DNA of 64,000 nt from Planctomycetota bacterium (GTDB lineage Bacteria > Planctomycetota > MHYJ01 > JACQXL01 > JACQZI01). The DNA is taken from NCBI GenBank assembly GCA_016207825.1, contig JACQZI010000018.1:1-64000 (forward strand), written 5' to 3'. The notes beneath the pieces are model-generated. The model did not search any database, was not told the origin of the DNA, and was given only the letters and a program-made list of their open reading frames with translations. Within the stretch, counting starts at the first letter, position 1, and each line of letters starts with the position of its first letter. A program made the position numbers and the translations under genes. Shown here in pieces: positions 34,401-41,785 of this stretch.

Positions 34401-35671
34401 AGGCGTTCCTGGATACCATCCGCCATAGCGAATCGCTCGCCGAGACTAATCTTATCCAGATGCATTCATTCATACCGAGCCGTAAAAACGGCCGGACGAT
34501 TTATATCCCGTATATGGGCGACCACAGCCATACCTTTGCCGCGGCAATCCGGTCGCAGGGGATTCCGTCGGAATCGCTTCCGCTTTCCGATGAGAAGAGT
34601 CTTTCCTTCGGCAGGAAATTCACCACCGGCAAGGAATGTTTCCCGAGCATCATTACGACCGGCGATATCGTCAAGAAGGTTAATGAGAACGGTTTTAAGC
34701 GTGACAAGAGCGCTTTCTTCATGCCCGCGGCACAGGGACCCTGCCGTTTCGGGCAGTATAATAAGCTCCACCGCATGGTTCTGGACAGCCTTGAATATGA
34801 TGATATCCCGATAATGCTCTTTGACCAGATTGATTGTTACCATAAAGACGTGGCGGCGCTGGGCAAGAGCAGTTTTAAGCGGATGGCATGGCGCGGGTTT
34901 GTCATGATTGACCTCATGCAGAAAATGATGATGGGAATACGCCCGCATGAAGTTAACAAGGGCGAATCAGACTACGTCTATAAGGAATCGCTGGAGGAAT
35001 TGACCGGCCGCATGGAAAAGAACAGCGATTTGGCATCTTTTGCCGCCCAAACAAGGCATCGCTTTGCCCAGGTAAAGACAGACCCGACTATTAAGAAACC
35101 GAAAATCGGGGTGGTCGGCGAGATTTATGTCCGTAATAACCCCTTTGCCAATGATTTCATGGTCAGGAAGCTCGAGTCCCTGGGTGCGGAAGTTTCGCTC
35201 CCGCCGATGGAGGAATGGGTGGATTATTTGGATTATTGCCGCAAGGGAACTTATCTTACGAACAAAGACTATAAGCATTATCTGGCGCAAAGAATTGCCG
35301 AATTCGTCCAGGAATATGATGCCAACCGCCTGAGAAAAGGATTCAAGGGCGCCATCCGCGATTTCCCCCTGGAAGACTCGATGGAAAAGGTGATACATTG
35401 CGGCGGTTGTTATATCAGTCCGGCAATTCTTGGCGAATCGATATTGTCAATGGGGCGCGCTGTGGAATACGCCAAGAAGGGGTTCCACGGGATTGTGAAC
35501 GTGATTCCTTTCGGGTGCATGCCGGGTATTGTAGTGACGGCGATACTGAAGCAATTCCGGGATGACTATCCCGATATCCCGATAATCACTCTGACGGTGG
35601 ACGGTGTAAAAGACCCGGGCGGCGAAATGCGCTTGGAAGCCTTTGTCCAGCAGTGCTGTGATAACATGTGA
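31445..35671 (+). CDS. Giant CoA-substrate-specific enzyme activase-related protein (2x BadF/BcrAD ATPase plus DUF2229)
   Basis: 1408 residues. Two ASKHA ATPase modules in tandem (residues about 1-290, beginning MKIGIDIGSVSVKLV; and 325-590, beginning YLGIDVGSISTNVV), each with GTGSFLDQQ/GTGSFLEEQ and GGVAxN motifs, are followed by a DUF2229 region (Cys-rich, QGCPNNC at about 602-608) and an HgdB-like C-terminal part. Activases of this family inject an electron into dehydratases or benzoyl-CoA reductase through a 4Fe-4S cluster in an ATP-driven step. Proteins with this fused layout are common in anaerobes but their substrate is unknown. No dehydratase gene is adjacent. Confidence 0.93.
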   Translation: MKIGIDIGSVSVKLVVLDDKNVIKKHVYCRTHGQPIEILLLLLKDLAKSYPSDEFSVAATGSGGKLVSEVCGIGFVNEVTAHAVGTGTDYPKVRCVIEIGGEDAKLIHISEKEERKNNEVKEHVSVIDFATNTVCAAGTGSFLDQQASRLGIAIENFGSVVMKSVNPPRVAGRCSVFAKTDMIHLQQVGTPVEDIAAGLCYAMARNFRSNVIKGSHLEKPVAFQGGVAANQGMIRAFRDVLELAENDLVIPENFALRGAIGAIYESSHVQSLKSSTVRKLIDKLEEYVKGRRIDLKTLEPLVGDNYPINIQTHPLKSGQKTQGYLGIDVGSISTNVVVIDKDNNVLSRRYLMTAGRPIEAVRQGLAEVGKDVGDFVEIKACGSTGSGRYMTGAFFGADAIKNEITSHAKGAVAMDPKVDTIFEIGGQDAKYISISNGVIVDFTMNKVCAAGTGSFLEEQAEKLAIKLDQEFGARALNSKAPLDLGERCTVFMESQLNYYKQQGMVKDDLLAGLAYSIATNYLNRVVEKHKIGNHILFQGGVAFNRSVKAAFEKVVGKKIIVPPHHDILGAVGAAIIAREETVGKQTAFKGFDLSKRTYQSSSFECQGCPNNCEIRRVVFEKEKPMFYGSRCGKFDDTEVKKARQTNPLPQLFKEREEKLIGNLKPEAKGSKRVGIPRSAMFFDLAPLWISFFQGLGFEVVLSDPTNRTIIKKGVENVLAEPCFPIKTAHGHILNLLDKSIDYLFLPVQVNMPKLAPDFVRSYNCPYVQSLPYTAESSIPFLEYNVKILKTVFEMARGKRFIVKAFESLAQEAGIKDRRVISRAIESAFKAHDEFNRWMVKRGREVLNNLKPNEKAIVLVGRPYNTSDPGLTLDLPERLREQGILAIPIDFLPMEELGREISGDYPYMYWKSGQRMLTAGRMVARDKRLFAIYITNFGCGPDSYITKFFEREMSSKGGSASGGHCKPFMVLEIDEHSSDVGVMTRCEAFLDTIRHSESLAETNLIQMHSFIPSRKNGRTIYIPYMGDHSHTFAAAIRSQGIPSESLPLSDEKSLSFGRKFTTGKECFPSIITTGDIVKKVNENGFKRDKSAFFMPAAQGPCRFGQYNKLHRMVLDSLEYDDIPIMLFDQIDCYHKDVAALGKSSFKRMAWRGFVMIDLMQKMMMGIRPHEVNKGESDYVYKESLEELTGRMEKNSDLASFAAQTRHRFAQVKTDPTIKKPKIGVVGEIYVRNNPFANDFMVRKLESLGAEVSLPPMEEWVDYLDYCRKGTYLTNKDYKHYLAQRIAEFVQEYDANRLRKGFKGAIRDFPLEDSMEKVIHCGGCYISPAILGESILSMGRAVEYAKKGFHGIVNVIPFGCMPGIVVTAILKQFRDDYPDIPIITLTVDGVKDPGGEMRLEAFVQQCCDNM

Positions 35672-35753
35672 GCGGAAAGATAACCACAGAGACACAGAGT
35701 TCGCAGAGAAATCCCCTCTAAGAGGGAGATAAAGAGGCGTGTAAGAATTCTAA

Positions 35754-35780
35754 CACGAATCGCACGAATGAGACGAATCA
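35754..35780 (+). repeat. Three tandem 9-bp ACGAAT repeats at the WG-repeat gene start
   Basis: CACGAATCG, CACGAATGA and GACGAATCA follow each other. The ATG of the WG-repeat gene at 35768 lies in these units. An unrelated ACCACAGAGACACAGAG motif lies at 35683-35699. Both are common dispersed short repeats of environmental genomes. Confidence 0.6.
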
Positions 35781-36898
35781 TACTTTTCATATCCCTATCT
35801 GTTTTGTGCCTCGTTGGATGTGAAGCATCTAATAAAGAAATCAGTGAGAACCAAATTACCCCATTAGCGGACACGGATGATGCGGTTTTGCTTCCTGTTA
35901 AACAACATGGTAAATATGGCTATATTGACCGGACAGGCAAAATAATAATTAAGCCGCAATTTGATAGCGCTTCTGATTTTTCTGAAGACTTGGCGCGAAT
36001 AAAGGTTAACAAGAAAAGCGGTTATATTGACAAAACCGGTAAAGTTATTATTGAACCTCTGTTTGATTCGGCTGGTCCATTTCATGAAGGGTTGGCGCGG
36101 GTTGAAATAGCCAAAAAACACGGCTATATTGATAAGACCGGCAGGACAACAATTGATTTGCAATTTGACTACTGCGGTAATTTTTCAGAAGGGTTAGCCA
36201 TGATAGGTTTTATTATTAACGAAAATAAGGATGTGCCTATATACGAGCGTCATTATAAATGTGGCTATATTGACAAGACAGGTAAAATTATAATGGAGCC
36301 TCAATTTGCTTGGGCTAATGATTTTTCTGATGGATTGGCAGTAGTAAGGATTGGGCCTGAATTCTTAAAGGGTAAATATGGTTATATTGATAAAACGGGA
36401 AAAATGGTCGTAGAGCCGCGAGACAGATCGGCCAAAGATTTCTCCGAGGGGTTAGCATGGGTATATAACGGCCTTAATGAAGGCGGGGGTTACATAGATA
36501 ATACAGGTAAAATAATCATTAAAAGCGATGCGGTTGTTTCCGGCCCTTTTTCCGAAGGATTAGCCTGGATTAGAATTTATGATAAGAAGGGTGCTAAGTG
36601 GGGATATATTGATAAAACCGGGAAAATAGTAATTGACCCTCAATTTGATTACGCTTATAGTCCAAACTCGGATTTTTCTGAAGGTTTAGCTTTGGTGTCT
36701 TTAAAAGGCAGGTGGTGTTATATTGATAAAACAGGCAAGGCAGTAATTAAGTTGGAATCTGATATTTCGGGATATCCTTTTTCTCAAGGGATTGCACGGG
36801 TGGAAAAGCGAAGTTTTATAGAATCCTCGACCCAGCAGATGGGAAAAATCGGCTATATCGATAAGACCGGAAAGTATATCTGGGAACCGGCTAAATAA
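35768..36898 (+). CDS. WG-repeat (KWG) lipoprotein
   Basis: 376 residues with a signal peptide and lipobox (LVGC), then about nine WG repeats of roughly 30-40 residues, each with a GYIDKTGKIII..-type strand and a DFSEGLA-type turn. WG repeats form a beta structure of unknown binding target. It follows the activase gene and ends 24 bases before a small membrane protein. The first codons coincide with the ACGAAT repeat noted separately. Confidence 0.85.
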   Translation: MRRIILFISLSVLCLVGCEASNKEISENQITPLADTDDAVLLPVKQHGKYGYIDRTGKIIIKPQFDSASDFSEDLARIKVNKKSGYIDKTGKVIIEPLFDSAGPFHEGLARVEIAKKHGYIDKTGRTTIDLQFDYCGNFSEGLAMIGFIINENKDVPIYERHYKCGYIDKTGKIIMEPQFAWANDFSDGLAVVRIGPEFLKGKYGYIDKTGKMVVEPRDRSAKDFSEGLAWVYNGLNEGGGYIDNTGKIIIKSDAVVSGPFSEGLAWIRIYDKKGAKWGYIDKTGKIVIDPQFDYAYSPNSDFSEGLALVSLKGRWCYIDKTGKAVIKLESDISGYPFSQGIARVEKRSFIESSTQQMGKIGYIDKTGKYIWEPAK

Positions 36899-36922
36899 AT
36901 TCCATAAAAGGGAAGCATCTTA

Positions 36923-37165
36923 ATGGCTTTATATGCATTATTGGGGCAGCTTGTCATAATAGGTTGCGCGGCGGCAACCGTGGTGTTTCTTCTTTTGGCT
37001 GAGTCGTCAATTATCTGGAAGATTGTTATTGCGCTTGTCTACTCTTTTTCCTGGAAAACAGAACTCTTTATTCAGACAAGATTCCCCATAGGTTTCCTTA
37101 CCCAGATAGGGCTTAGTATTTATTATATTTTATATTATAAATGGTTCCGGGTGAGGGTTAAATAA
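36923..37165 (+). CDS. Small membrane protein of unknown function
   Basis: 80 residues with two or three hydrophobic helices (about 5-25, 28-44, 58-75) and a basic end (KWFRVRVK). GGGAAG lies upstream. It lies between the WG-repeat gene and an SDR gene, all on +. No family recognised. Confidence 0.55.
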   Translation: MALYALLGQLVIIGCAAATVVFLLLAESSIIWKIVIALVYSFSWKTELFIQTRFPIGFLTQIGLSIYYILYYKWFRVRVK

Positions 37166-37225
37166 ATGACTCCTCGGAGAAATACGAAAAACTCTCCGAA
37201 GAGGCAATTAAATATAAATCAATAG

Positions 37226-37942
37226 ATGAAAAAGGCAATTATTATCGGCGCGACCTCCGGCATCGGGAGGGAATTGGCTAAAATCCTATCCCAAAATGAT
37301 TATGTCGTTGGTATCGCCGGCCGGCGGGAGGAATTGCTCTGCGAACTCCAAAAAGAAATCACCGCCAAGACCTACGCCAAACGCATTGATGTTGCCCAAG
37401 CGTCAACCGCCATGAACTCCTTAAAAGAACTGATTAATGACATGGGCGGAATGGATTTGCTGGTTATCAGCGCCGGGACCGGCTATATAAATCCGGAAGT
37501 TGATTGGGAGAAGGAAAAGGAAACTATCGATGTGAATGTTTCCGGCTTTGCGGCGATGGCAAATGTCGGCATCCGGCACTTTTGCCAAGAGGGTTCCGGG
37601 CATCTTGTCGGGATATCCTCGATTGCCGCCCTTAGGGGGAGCGGAGAAGCCCCGTCATATAACGCGTCAAAGGCGTTTATCTCAAACTATCTTGAGGGGA
37701 TAAGGAAAAAAACGGCCAAGTTAAAACTGCCGATTACCGTGACGGATATCCAGCCGGGTTTTGTTGATACGGCAATGGCAAAAGGGGAAGGCTTGTTTTG
37801 GGTGGCGACTCCGGCAAAAGCCGCCTCTCAAATATTCCGGGCCATCAAGCGCAAAAGGAAACATGCCTATATCACAAAACGCTGGCGGATTATAGCCTGG
37901 ATGCTTAAGATTATGCCGGATTGGATATACAATAGATTATAA
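37226..37942 (+). CDS. Short-chain dehydrogenase/reductase
   Basis: 238 residues with the NAD(P)-binding GATSGIG motif (8-14), NVSG in place of the NNAG helix, catalytic Ser in SSIAA and YNASK (Tyr-x3-Lys). RR after GRREE hints at NADPH preference. Length and motifs are typical of classical SDRs. The substrate is not predictable. Confidence 0.9.
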   Translation: MKKAIIIGATSGIGRELAKILSQNDYVVGIAGRREELLCELQKEITAKTYAKRIDVAQASTAMNSLKELINDMGGMDLLVISAGTGYINPEVDWEKEKETIDVNVSGFAAMANVGIRHFCQEGSGHLVGISSIAALRGSGEAPSYNASKAFISNYLEGIRKKTAKLKLPITVTDIQPGFVDTAMAKGEGLFWVATPAKAASQIFRAIKRKRKHAYITKRWRIIAWMLKIMPDWIYNRL

Positions 37943-37987
37943 AGTAGATGGAAGCGGTGTGTTTCGGCGGTGAATAATCAGAACCAA

Positions 37988-38023
37988 TAAAAAAAGGGGC
38001 GACCCGATTTCTCGAATCGCCCC
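37988..38023 (-). terminator. Rho-independent terminator of the gene at 38046-38840
   Basis: GGGGCGA (37996-38002) pairs with TCGCCCC (38017-38023). On the minus strand the stem is followed by a T-rich tract from the A run at 37988-37995, as expected for termination of the minus-strand gene. Confidence 0.85.
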
Positions 38024-38045
38024 AATTTCGACCACATCTGGCATA

Positions 38046-38840
38046 TCAGACTTGACTGACTTGAACCTCAAGCCACAAATCATCCTTGTCCATGACGTAA
38101 TCTATGCGGGATGCCCCGCCGGTCGTGAAGGAATCCAACCCTAACGCCGGGTCAATGAACCCTTGGACGAGTTCATTGGTCAGGTTGTTCTGGGCAGTGA
38201 TTACCGCAGGCGAAAAGTTCGCCCGGATAATCGCCGCTCCAGCCTGAATCAGCCGCTGGGTAAGAGCTGCCTTCAAAGCCGCCCTCTTTTTGGTCTTGGT
38301 TACCAGGAACGGTCCGCCTTCAAGCACCTTGTCGGCATTCCGTAACTTACCCACGACCAACTGGTCGCCTACCAGCCAGCAAGAAGCAATCGGTGCCGGC
38401 CCGAGTTCCTCAATCTTGATTCCGGTAAACGGCAATGACCGTTTAGCCGTACCCCGAGAGAATTCCTCGCGTGCCAGGTCAACCAATTCCTTATACCGCT
38501 TGGCAGAAACACCATCCACCGTGGCGAAGACCCAATCCAGGGCTTCCTTATAATCAATATAAGAATCCCTGACATTAGCTCCCTGCTTGTTGATGATATC
38601 GCCTGAATCCAAGCCGGCCTCACTGGTAAAGCTGGGATTAACGAAAGGCGCAAACTTATCCGTAGAAGGCTTTGCCAGTTTGGACTGGTAAGTTTCTTCG
38701 TTCGGAATCATAGTTTGCCTTTTCTCGTTAATGCGTTCGGCGTTGAGTTTCAAGCCTTCCGCCCATTGCGCGATGACGCGCGCCGGAGCGCTGGCCCGAA
38801 AGTCCACCGCCAACCTTACGTGACTTCTGATTATACTCAT
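38046..38840 (-). CDS. Protein of unknown function
   Basis: 264 residues from the ATG at 38840, which has AGGAGG 8 bases upstream; the GTG at 38849 is less likely. No signal peptide, TM or Cys motif is seen. The sequence is soluble-looking, with a basic KTKKRAALKAALTQRL helix in the second half. It is flanked by a good terminator on one side and by an inverted repeat (38862-38906) on the other, so it is a single-gene transcript. I recognise no family. Confidence 0.6.
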   Translation of the reverse strand: MSIIRSHVRLAVDFRASAPARVIAQWAEGLKLNAERINEKRQTMIPNEETYQSKLAKPSTDKFAPFVNPSFTSEAGLDSGDIINKQGANVRDSYIDYKEALDWVFATVDGVSAKRYKELVDLAREEFSRGTAKRSLPFTGIKIEELGPAPIASCWLVGDQLVVGKLRNADKVLEGGPFLVTKTKKRAALKAALTQRLIQAGAAIIRANFSPAVITAQNNLTNELVQGFIDPALGLDSFTTGGASRIDYVMDKDDLWLEVQVSQV

Positions 38841-38861
38841 TTTTCTCACCTCCTTTCCATG

Positions 38862-38906
38862 CCCTGAACCTGAGTCCCGATTACTATCGGGATGAATGGT
38901 TCAGGG
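38862..38906. repeat. Nested inverted repeat upstream of the unknown gene
   Basis: CCCTGAACC (38862-38870) pairs with GGTTCAGGG (38898-38906), and an inner CCCGAT..ATCGGG stem is nested inside. It lies just upstream of the Shine-Dalgarno of the minus-strand gene, so it could be a REP-like insertion or a 5' regulatory hairpin. Confidence 0.7.
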
Positions 38907-39324
38907 TGAGCTGACCGTTTGATTTATTTGCTCCGGATAGGCACGGTCTTAACCTTTCCGGAGTAACCATCTGCCGGAATGCCTTCCCCTCACTTGCTTG
39001 GCCAGAGTAAGTATGGGGGCGCTTCGACAATCCTGATGAGCAGGTGGATTTTTACTATTGACTTATTCCGTTGTTTTTGTTATCCTTTGCTTATGATGTT
39101 TTTGTCTTCCCCCGGCACCATCTACTTACCAAGTGGGGACAGAAAAGGCCGGTTTTTAGCTGAAATCGTAAAAAACTTGGTTTTATAACTTTCTGATAAA
39201 TAAGGAGTTATAGTGGAATATCAAGATTTTTATTTTTTATTTGGTACCGCTAAGGAGAACCAGTGCCAAAAAAGACTGATTTTCGTTATAACTTATTGAT
39301 TTATATAGGAAAGGGACGAAAATT
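38907..39324. other. Intergenic stretch before array 2
   Basis: Contains CTCCGGA..TCCGGAG inverted repeats (about 38930-38962) and no gene that I can support. A 69-codon ORF from 38979 lacks a Shine-Dalgarno and overlaps these structures. Confidence 0.3.
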
Positions 39325-39348
39325 GGGGGTACCGCCCCCACCCCCACC
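39325..39348 (+). other. C-rich block adjoining array 2
   Basis: Reads GGGGGTACCG then CCCCCACCCCCACC. It is nearly identical, on the opposite strand, to the block beside array 1 (6969-6993), and like it stands within about 10 bases of the first 22-bp unit. Confidence 0.7.
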
Positions 39349-39358
39349 CTTATCAAAG

Positions 39359-39578
39359 GCTGGGTATGTATAAACCAGGCGCTGGCTGTATATAAATCAG
39401 GGCTTGGCTATATGTAAATCAGGCGTTGGGCATATATAAATCAGACCCTGAGTATATATAAGTCAGGGTTTGGGTATGTATAAATCAGGATTTGGATATA
39501 TATATACCAAGTTTTGGGTATATGTAAATCAGGACTTGGGTCTATATAAATCAGGGTTCGCGTATATATAAATCAGGG
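39359..39578 (+). repeat. Array 2: ten tandem 22-bp repeats
   Basis: Ten units of exactly 22 bp can be set out with no gaps. The core is TATATATAAATCAGGG preceded by TTTGG or CTTGG, with only a few substitutions per unit, so this is the best conserved of the four arrays. No cas gene or spacers accompany it. It lies between the C-rich block and the leader ORF of the sigma-factor gene. Confidence 0.95.
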
Positions 39579-39619
39579 TTTGGACTGAAGGATGTAACCA
39601 AAATAAGGAGGCGAAAATT

Positions 39620-39685
39620 ATGAAAGGGCAAAGATGGAATATCAGGATAGGCACACGGACGACACCTTGCCCCGTTAGAGATTAA
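39620..39685 (+). CDS. Leader peptide resembling the N-terminus of the downstream sigma factor
   Basis: A 21-codon ORF beginning MKGQRWNIRIGTRTTP with a perfect AAGGAGG 8 bases upstream. The downstream sigma protein begins MGQRWQIRIGTRTTPRKQ, so this is a duplicated start region. The ORF is interrupted at its 16th codon by the GIY-YIG element; without it the frame would continue with RKQSA and stop just before the sigma ATG. It may be a truncated duplicate or a short leader peptide. Confidence 0.45.
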   Translation: MKGQRWNIRIGTRTTPCPVRD

Positions 39686-39934
39686 GTTTATGTATTAAGA
39701 AGTATTAAAGATGGGAAATGGTATACCGGTTATACTGAAGATTTACGGAAACGCTTCAAAGAGCATAATGATAACAGAGTTATTACAACAAAAGGTAGAG
39801 GTCATTTTGAATTAATCTATTATGAGGGATGCCTAAACAAGTATGATGCTTTGGTTCGAGAGAAGTACTTAAAAACAGGGATGGGAAACGCTATCTCAAA
39901 AACCGCTTGAAGCGTTTCCTATCTCTAACGGGGC
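39667..39934 (+). mobile_element. 268-bp GIY-YIG element with 14-bp terminal inverted repeats
   Basis: The ends GCCCCGTTAGAGAT (39669-39682) and ATCTCTAACGGGGC (39921-39934) are perfect inverted repeats. The flanks join to ACACC/GAGAAAACAATC, which is the continuous sequence found in the intact paralogous copy at 40001-40022, so the insertion point can be read directly. The inside encodes one GIY-YIG-like nuclease domain. A subterminal GGAAACGC/GCGTTTCC stem overlaps the end of that frame. No target duplication is apparent. Confidence 0.75.
39686..39910 (+). pseudogene. Broken GIY-YIG nuclease (UPF0213/YhbQ-like)
   Basis: The frame reads VYVLRSIKDGKWYTGYTEDL, KRFKEHN and REKYLKTG, the GIY-YIG core with its conserved Arg and Glu. 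It has no start codon; it is preceded by an in-frame TAA that ends the leader peptide. Near the end the family sequence KRYLKNRLKRFLS continues in another frame after a one-base loss near 39888. Both defects suggest it no longer makes a full protein, unless the element is expressed in an unusual way. Confidence 0.7.
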
Positions 39935-39967
39935 GAGAAAACAATCGGCCCCGGAAAGGAGATAGCG

Positions 39968-40684
39968 ATGGGTCAGCGTTGGCAGATTAGAATAGGGACA
40001 CGGACGACACCGAGAAAACAATCCGCCATCAAAGCGGCGCGCGAAGGCCGGATGCTCACGAGGCACTGGGATTACGTCAAGCCGATTTATATCGCCTCGC
40101 TTTACCGTCCTTTACAGGATATTTTGCCGAGGGCGATTCCTTCCAATGACCTTGCGCAATTTGCCGAGGAATGTATTGAGGACGCGTTTGTTAGAATCAA
40201 GGAATACGAGGAAGGCAGGTATAAATTCCGCACCTTTCTGGTACAGAAAGTGGTTTTCCCCCGGCTGGCGGAATTCATCAGAGGCCGCAAGAACCGGCAT
40301 GATAAACTGCCGGATGAAAATGAGCTATACTCTTTAGCACGGATGAATGATTTTAGCGGCGACTTCCGTTATCACGCCCTAAAGCAATTCGTGGATGAAG
40401 CTTTGCGGGAACTCAAGAAAGACAACGAAGTGCAATATGAAGTGGTTGTCAGGAAGATTTACCGGGATATGCAGCAAGGCGAGATATACAAGGAACTAAA
40501 GGACCAATACACCTTGAGTTTAAACTCGGCTGATGCTGTCAAGAAGGCGAATCAGCGCGGATTGGAGAAACTCAAACATTACTTGCGTGAGATTTATAAA
40601 CGTGGTAAATATGTGGATAAGGAACGGCCGTTACAGAAATGGTTTTTGGCGAGATTGAGGGCGGAGACGACTGCTAAAAAGTAG
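39968..40684 (+). CDS. Divergent sigma-70-family (ECF-like) factor
   Basis: 238 residues. Region 2 is recognisable (FAEECIEDAFVRIKEYEEG, KFRTFLVQKVVFPRLAEFIRG) and region 4 weakly (YEVVVRKIYRDMQQGEIYKEL, then SADAVKKANQRGLEKLKHYL). The N-terminal IRIGTRTTP stretch is basic and outside the usual sigma domains. The Shine-Dalgarno AAGGAG is in place. There is no anti-sigma gene beside it. Function as a sigma factor is a fair reading, but a phage-type DNA-binding protein is possible. Confidence 0.65.
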   Translation: MGQRWQIRIGTRTTPRKQSAIKAAREGRMLTRHWDYVKPIYIASLYRPLQDILPRAIPSNDLAQFAEECIEDAFVRIKEYEEGRYKFRTFLVQKVVFPRLAEFIRGRKNRHDKLPDENELYSLARMNDFSGDFRYHALKQFVDEALRELKKDNEVQYEVVVRKIYRDMQQGEIYKELKDQYTLSLNSADAVKKANQRGLEKLKHYLREIYKRGKYVDKERPLQKWFLARLRAETTAKK

Positions 40685-40723
40685 AGAAGAGTAGGCAGTA
40701 GCCATGAGAAGGAAGGATAAATT

Positions 40724-40786
40724 ATGAGAAAGTTATCGTTAGCTTGTTTACTTTGCGCCTTTGCGGTGAATATTAGCTTATGTTAG
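40724..40786 (+). CDS. Possible 20-codon secreted/leader peptide
   Basis: MRKLSLACLLCAFAVNISLC has the shape of a bare signal sequence and a GGAAGG-like Shine-Dalgarno. It is too short for confidence and may be the decayed start of an exported protein. A hairpin-prone CCGG..CCGG stretch follows before the cyclase gene. Confidence 0.2.
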   Translation: MRKLSLACLLCAFAVNISLC

Positions 40787-40856
40787 AAATATCCGGCCCC
40801 AGATGTGCGCCGGGGCAGGCGCATCCGGAAAGAAATAGAATCTGAAAGGGAATTTA

Positions 40857-41705
40857 ATGGGCTCAAAAGAATATAGCGGCAAACCATATAAGTTGTTCTG
40901 GATAATATTGGGGACGGCTTTGATTCCGTCTCTCTGGGTAATCGATTACCTTGCGGGCCCTGATATTGCAATGTTGATATTTTACCTGGTTCCTATCTTC
41001 ATATTCACTTGGTTTGTCGGATGGTGGAGCGGTATGTTGATTTCTTTCCTGAGCGCGGTATTATGGCTGACCGTTGATATGATTACCAGCCCGGCTTATG
41101 TCAGCTTTGAACATGATTATTTGGACACGGCCATACAATTAGCCTTCTTTTTTATCACCGTTTCGGTTTTAACCATCCTGAGAGTAACCATCGAACGGGA
41201 GAAAAAGTTAGCCCGGATTGACCCTTTGACCGGTATTGCTAATGGAAGATATTTTTTAGAGCAAGTTCAAATTGAATTGTATAAGGCCAATCGGTATCAC
41301 TATCCCATCAGCCTGGCATACCTTGATGTGGATAATTTTAAAGATGTTAATGATACTTTCGGGCATAGTGTCGGGAATACCACTTTGCGGATAGTGGCGG
41401 AGACGATGAAACAGAACGTCAGGCTAAGCGACACTGTTGCCCGGTTGGGCGGCGATGAATTTGCCATCCTCCTGCCGCAGACCGATAGCCACCAGGCAAT
41501 GCTTGCAATAGATAAGCTGCAAAAGGTCCTTTTAGGGGAAATGCAGAAAAACCGGTGGCTTGTGACATTCAGCATCGGCTTGATTAGCTGTCCCACTCCG
41601 CCGTTTTCGGTCGATGCGATGCTAAAAAAGGCGGATGAATTGATGTATTCCGTAAAGAACAGCGGCAAGAATATGATAAAGCAAGAGACCTTTACGGATA
41701 AGTAA
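40857..41705 (+). CDS. Membrane-bound diguanylate cyclase (GGDEF)
   Basis: 282 residues. Three or four N-terminal membrane segments (about 12-110) precede a GGDEF domain with the active-site GGDEF motif at 198-202 and an RxxD inhibitory site (189-192) five residues before it. Both features indicate a working enzyme that makes c-di-GMP from two GTP and is feedback-inhibited. No EAL domain is present. Signal unknown. Confidence 0.93.
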   Translation: MGSKEYSGKPYKLFWIILGTALIPSLWVIDYLAGPDIAMLIFYLVPIFIFTWFVGWWSGMLISFLSAVLWLTVDMITSPAYVSFEHDYLDTAIQLAFFFITVSVLTILRVTIEREKKLARIDPLTGIANGRYFLEQVQIELYKANRYHYPISLAYLDVDNFKDVNDTFGHSVGNTTLRIVAETMKQNVRLSDTVARLGGDEFAILLPQTDSHQAMLAIDKLQKVLLGEMQKNRWLVTFSIGLISCPTPPFSVDAMLKKADELMYSVKNSGKNMIKQETFTDK

Positions 41706-41785
41706 ATTATTTTATTCCGTGTCCCAGGGGGTTTAACTTTAATCTGTGAAATCTGTCCCTAAAAGGAGGCCGCAGGCTCTGCCTT

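Noticed and set aside
38979-39188. 69-codon ORF downstream of the unknown gene
   Set aside because: No Shine-Dalgarno, unlikely composition, and it overlaps inverted repeats.
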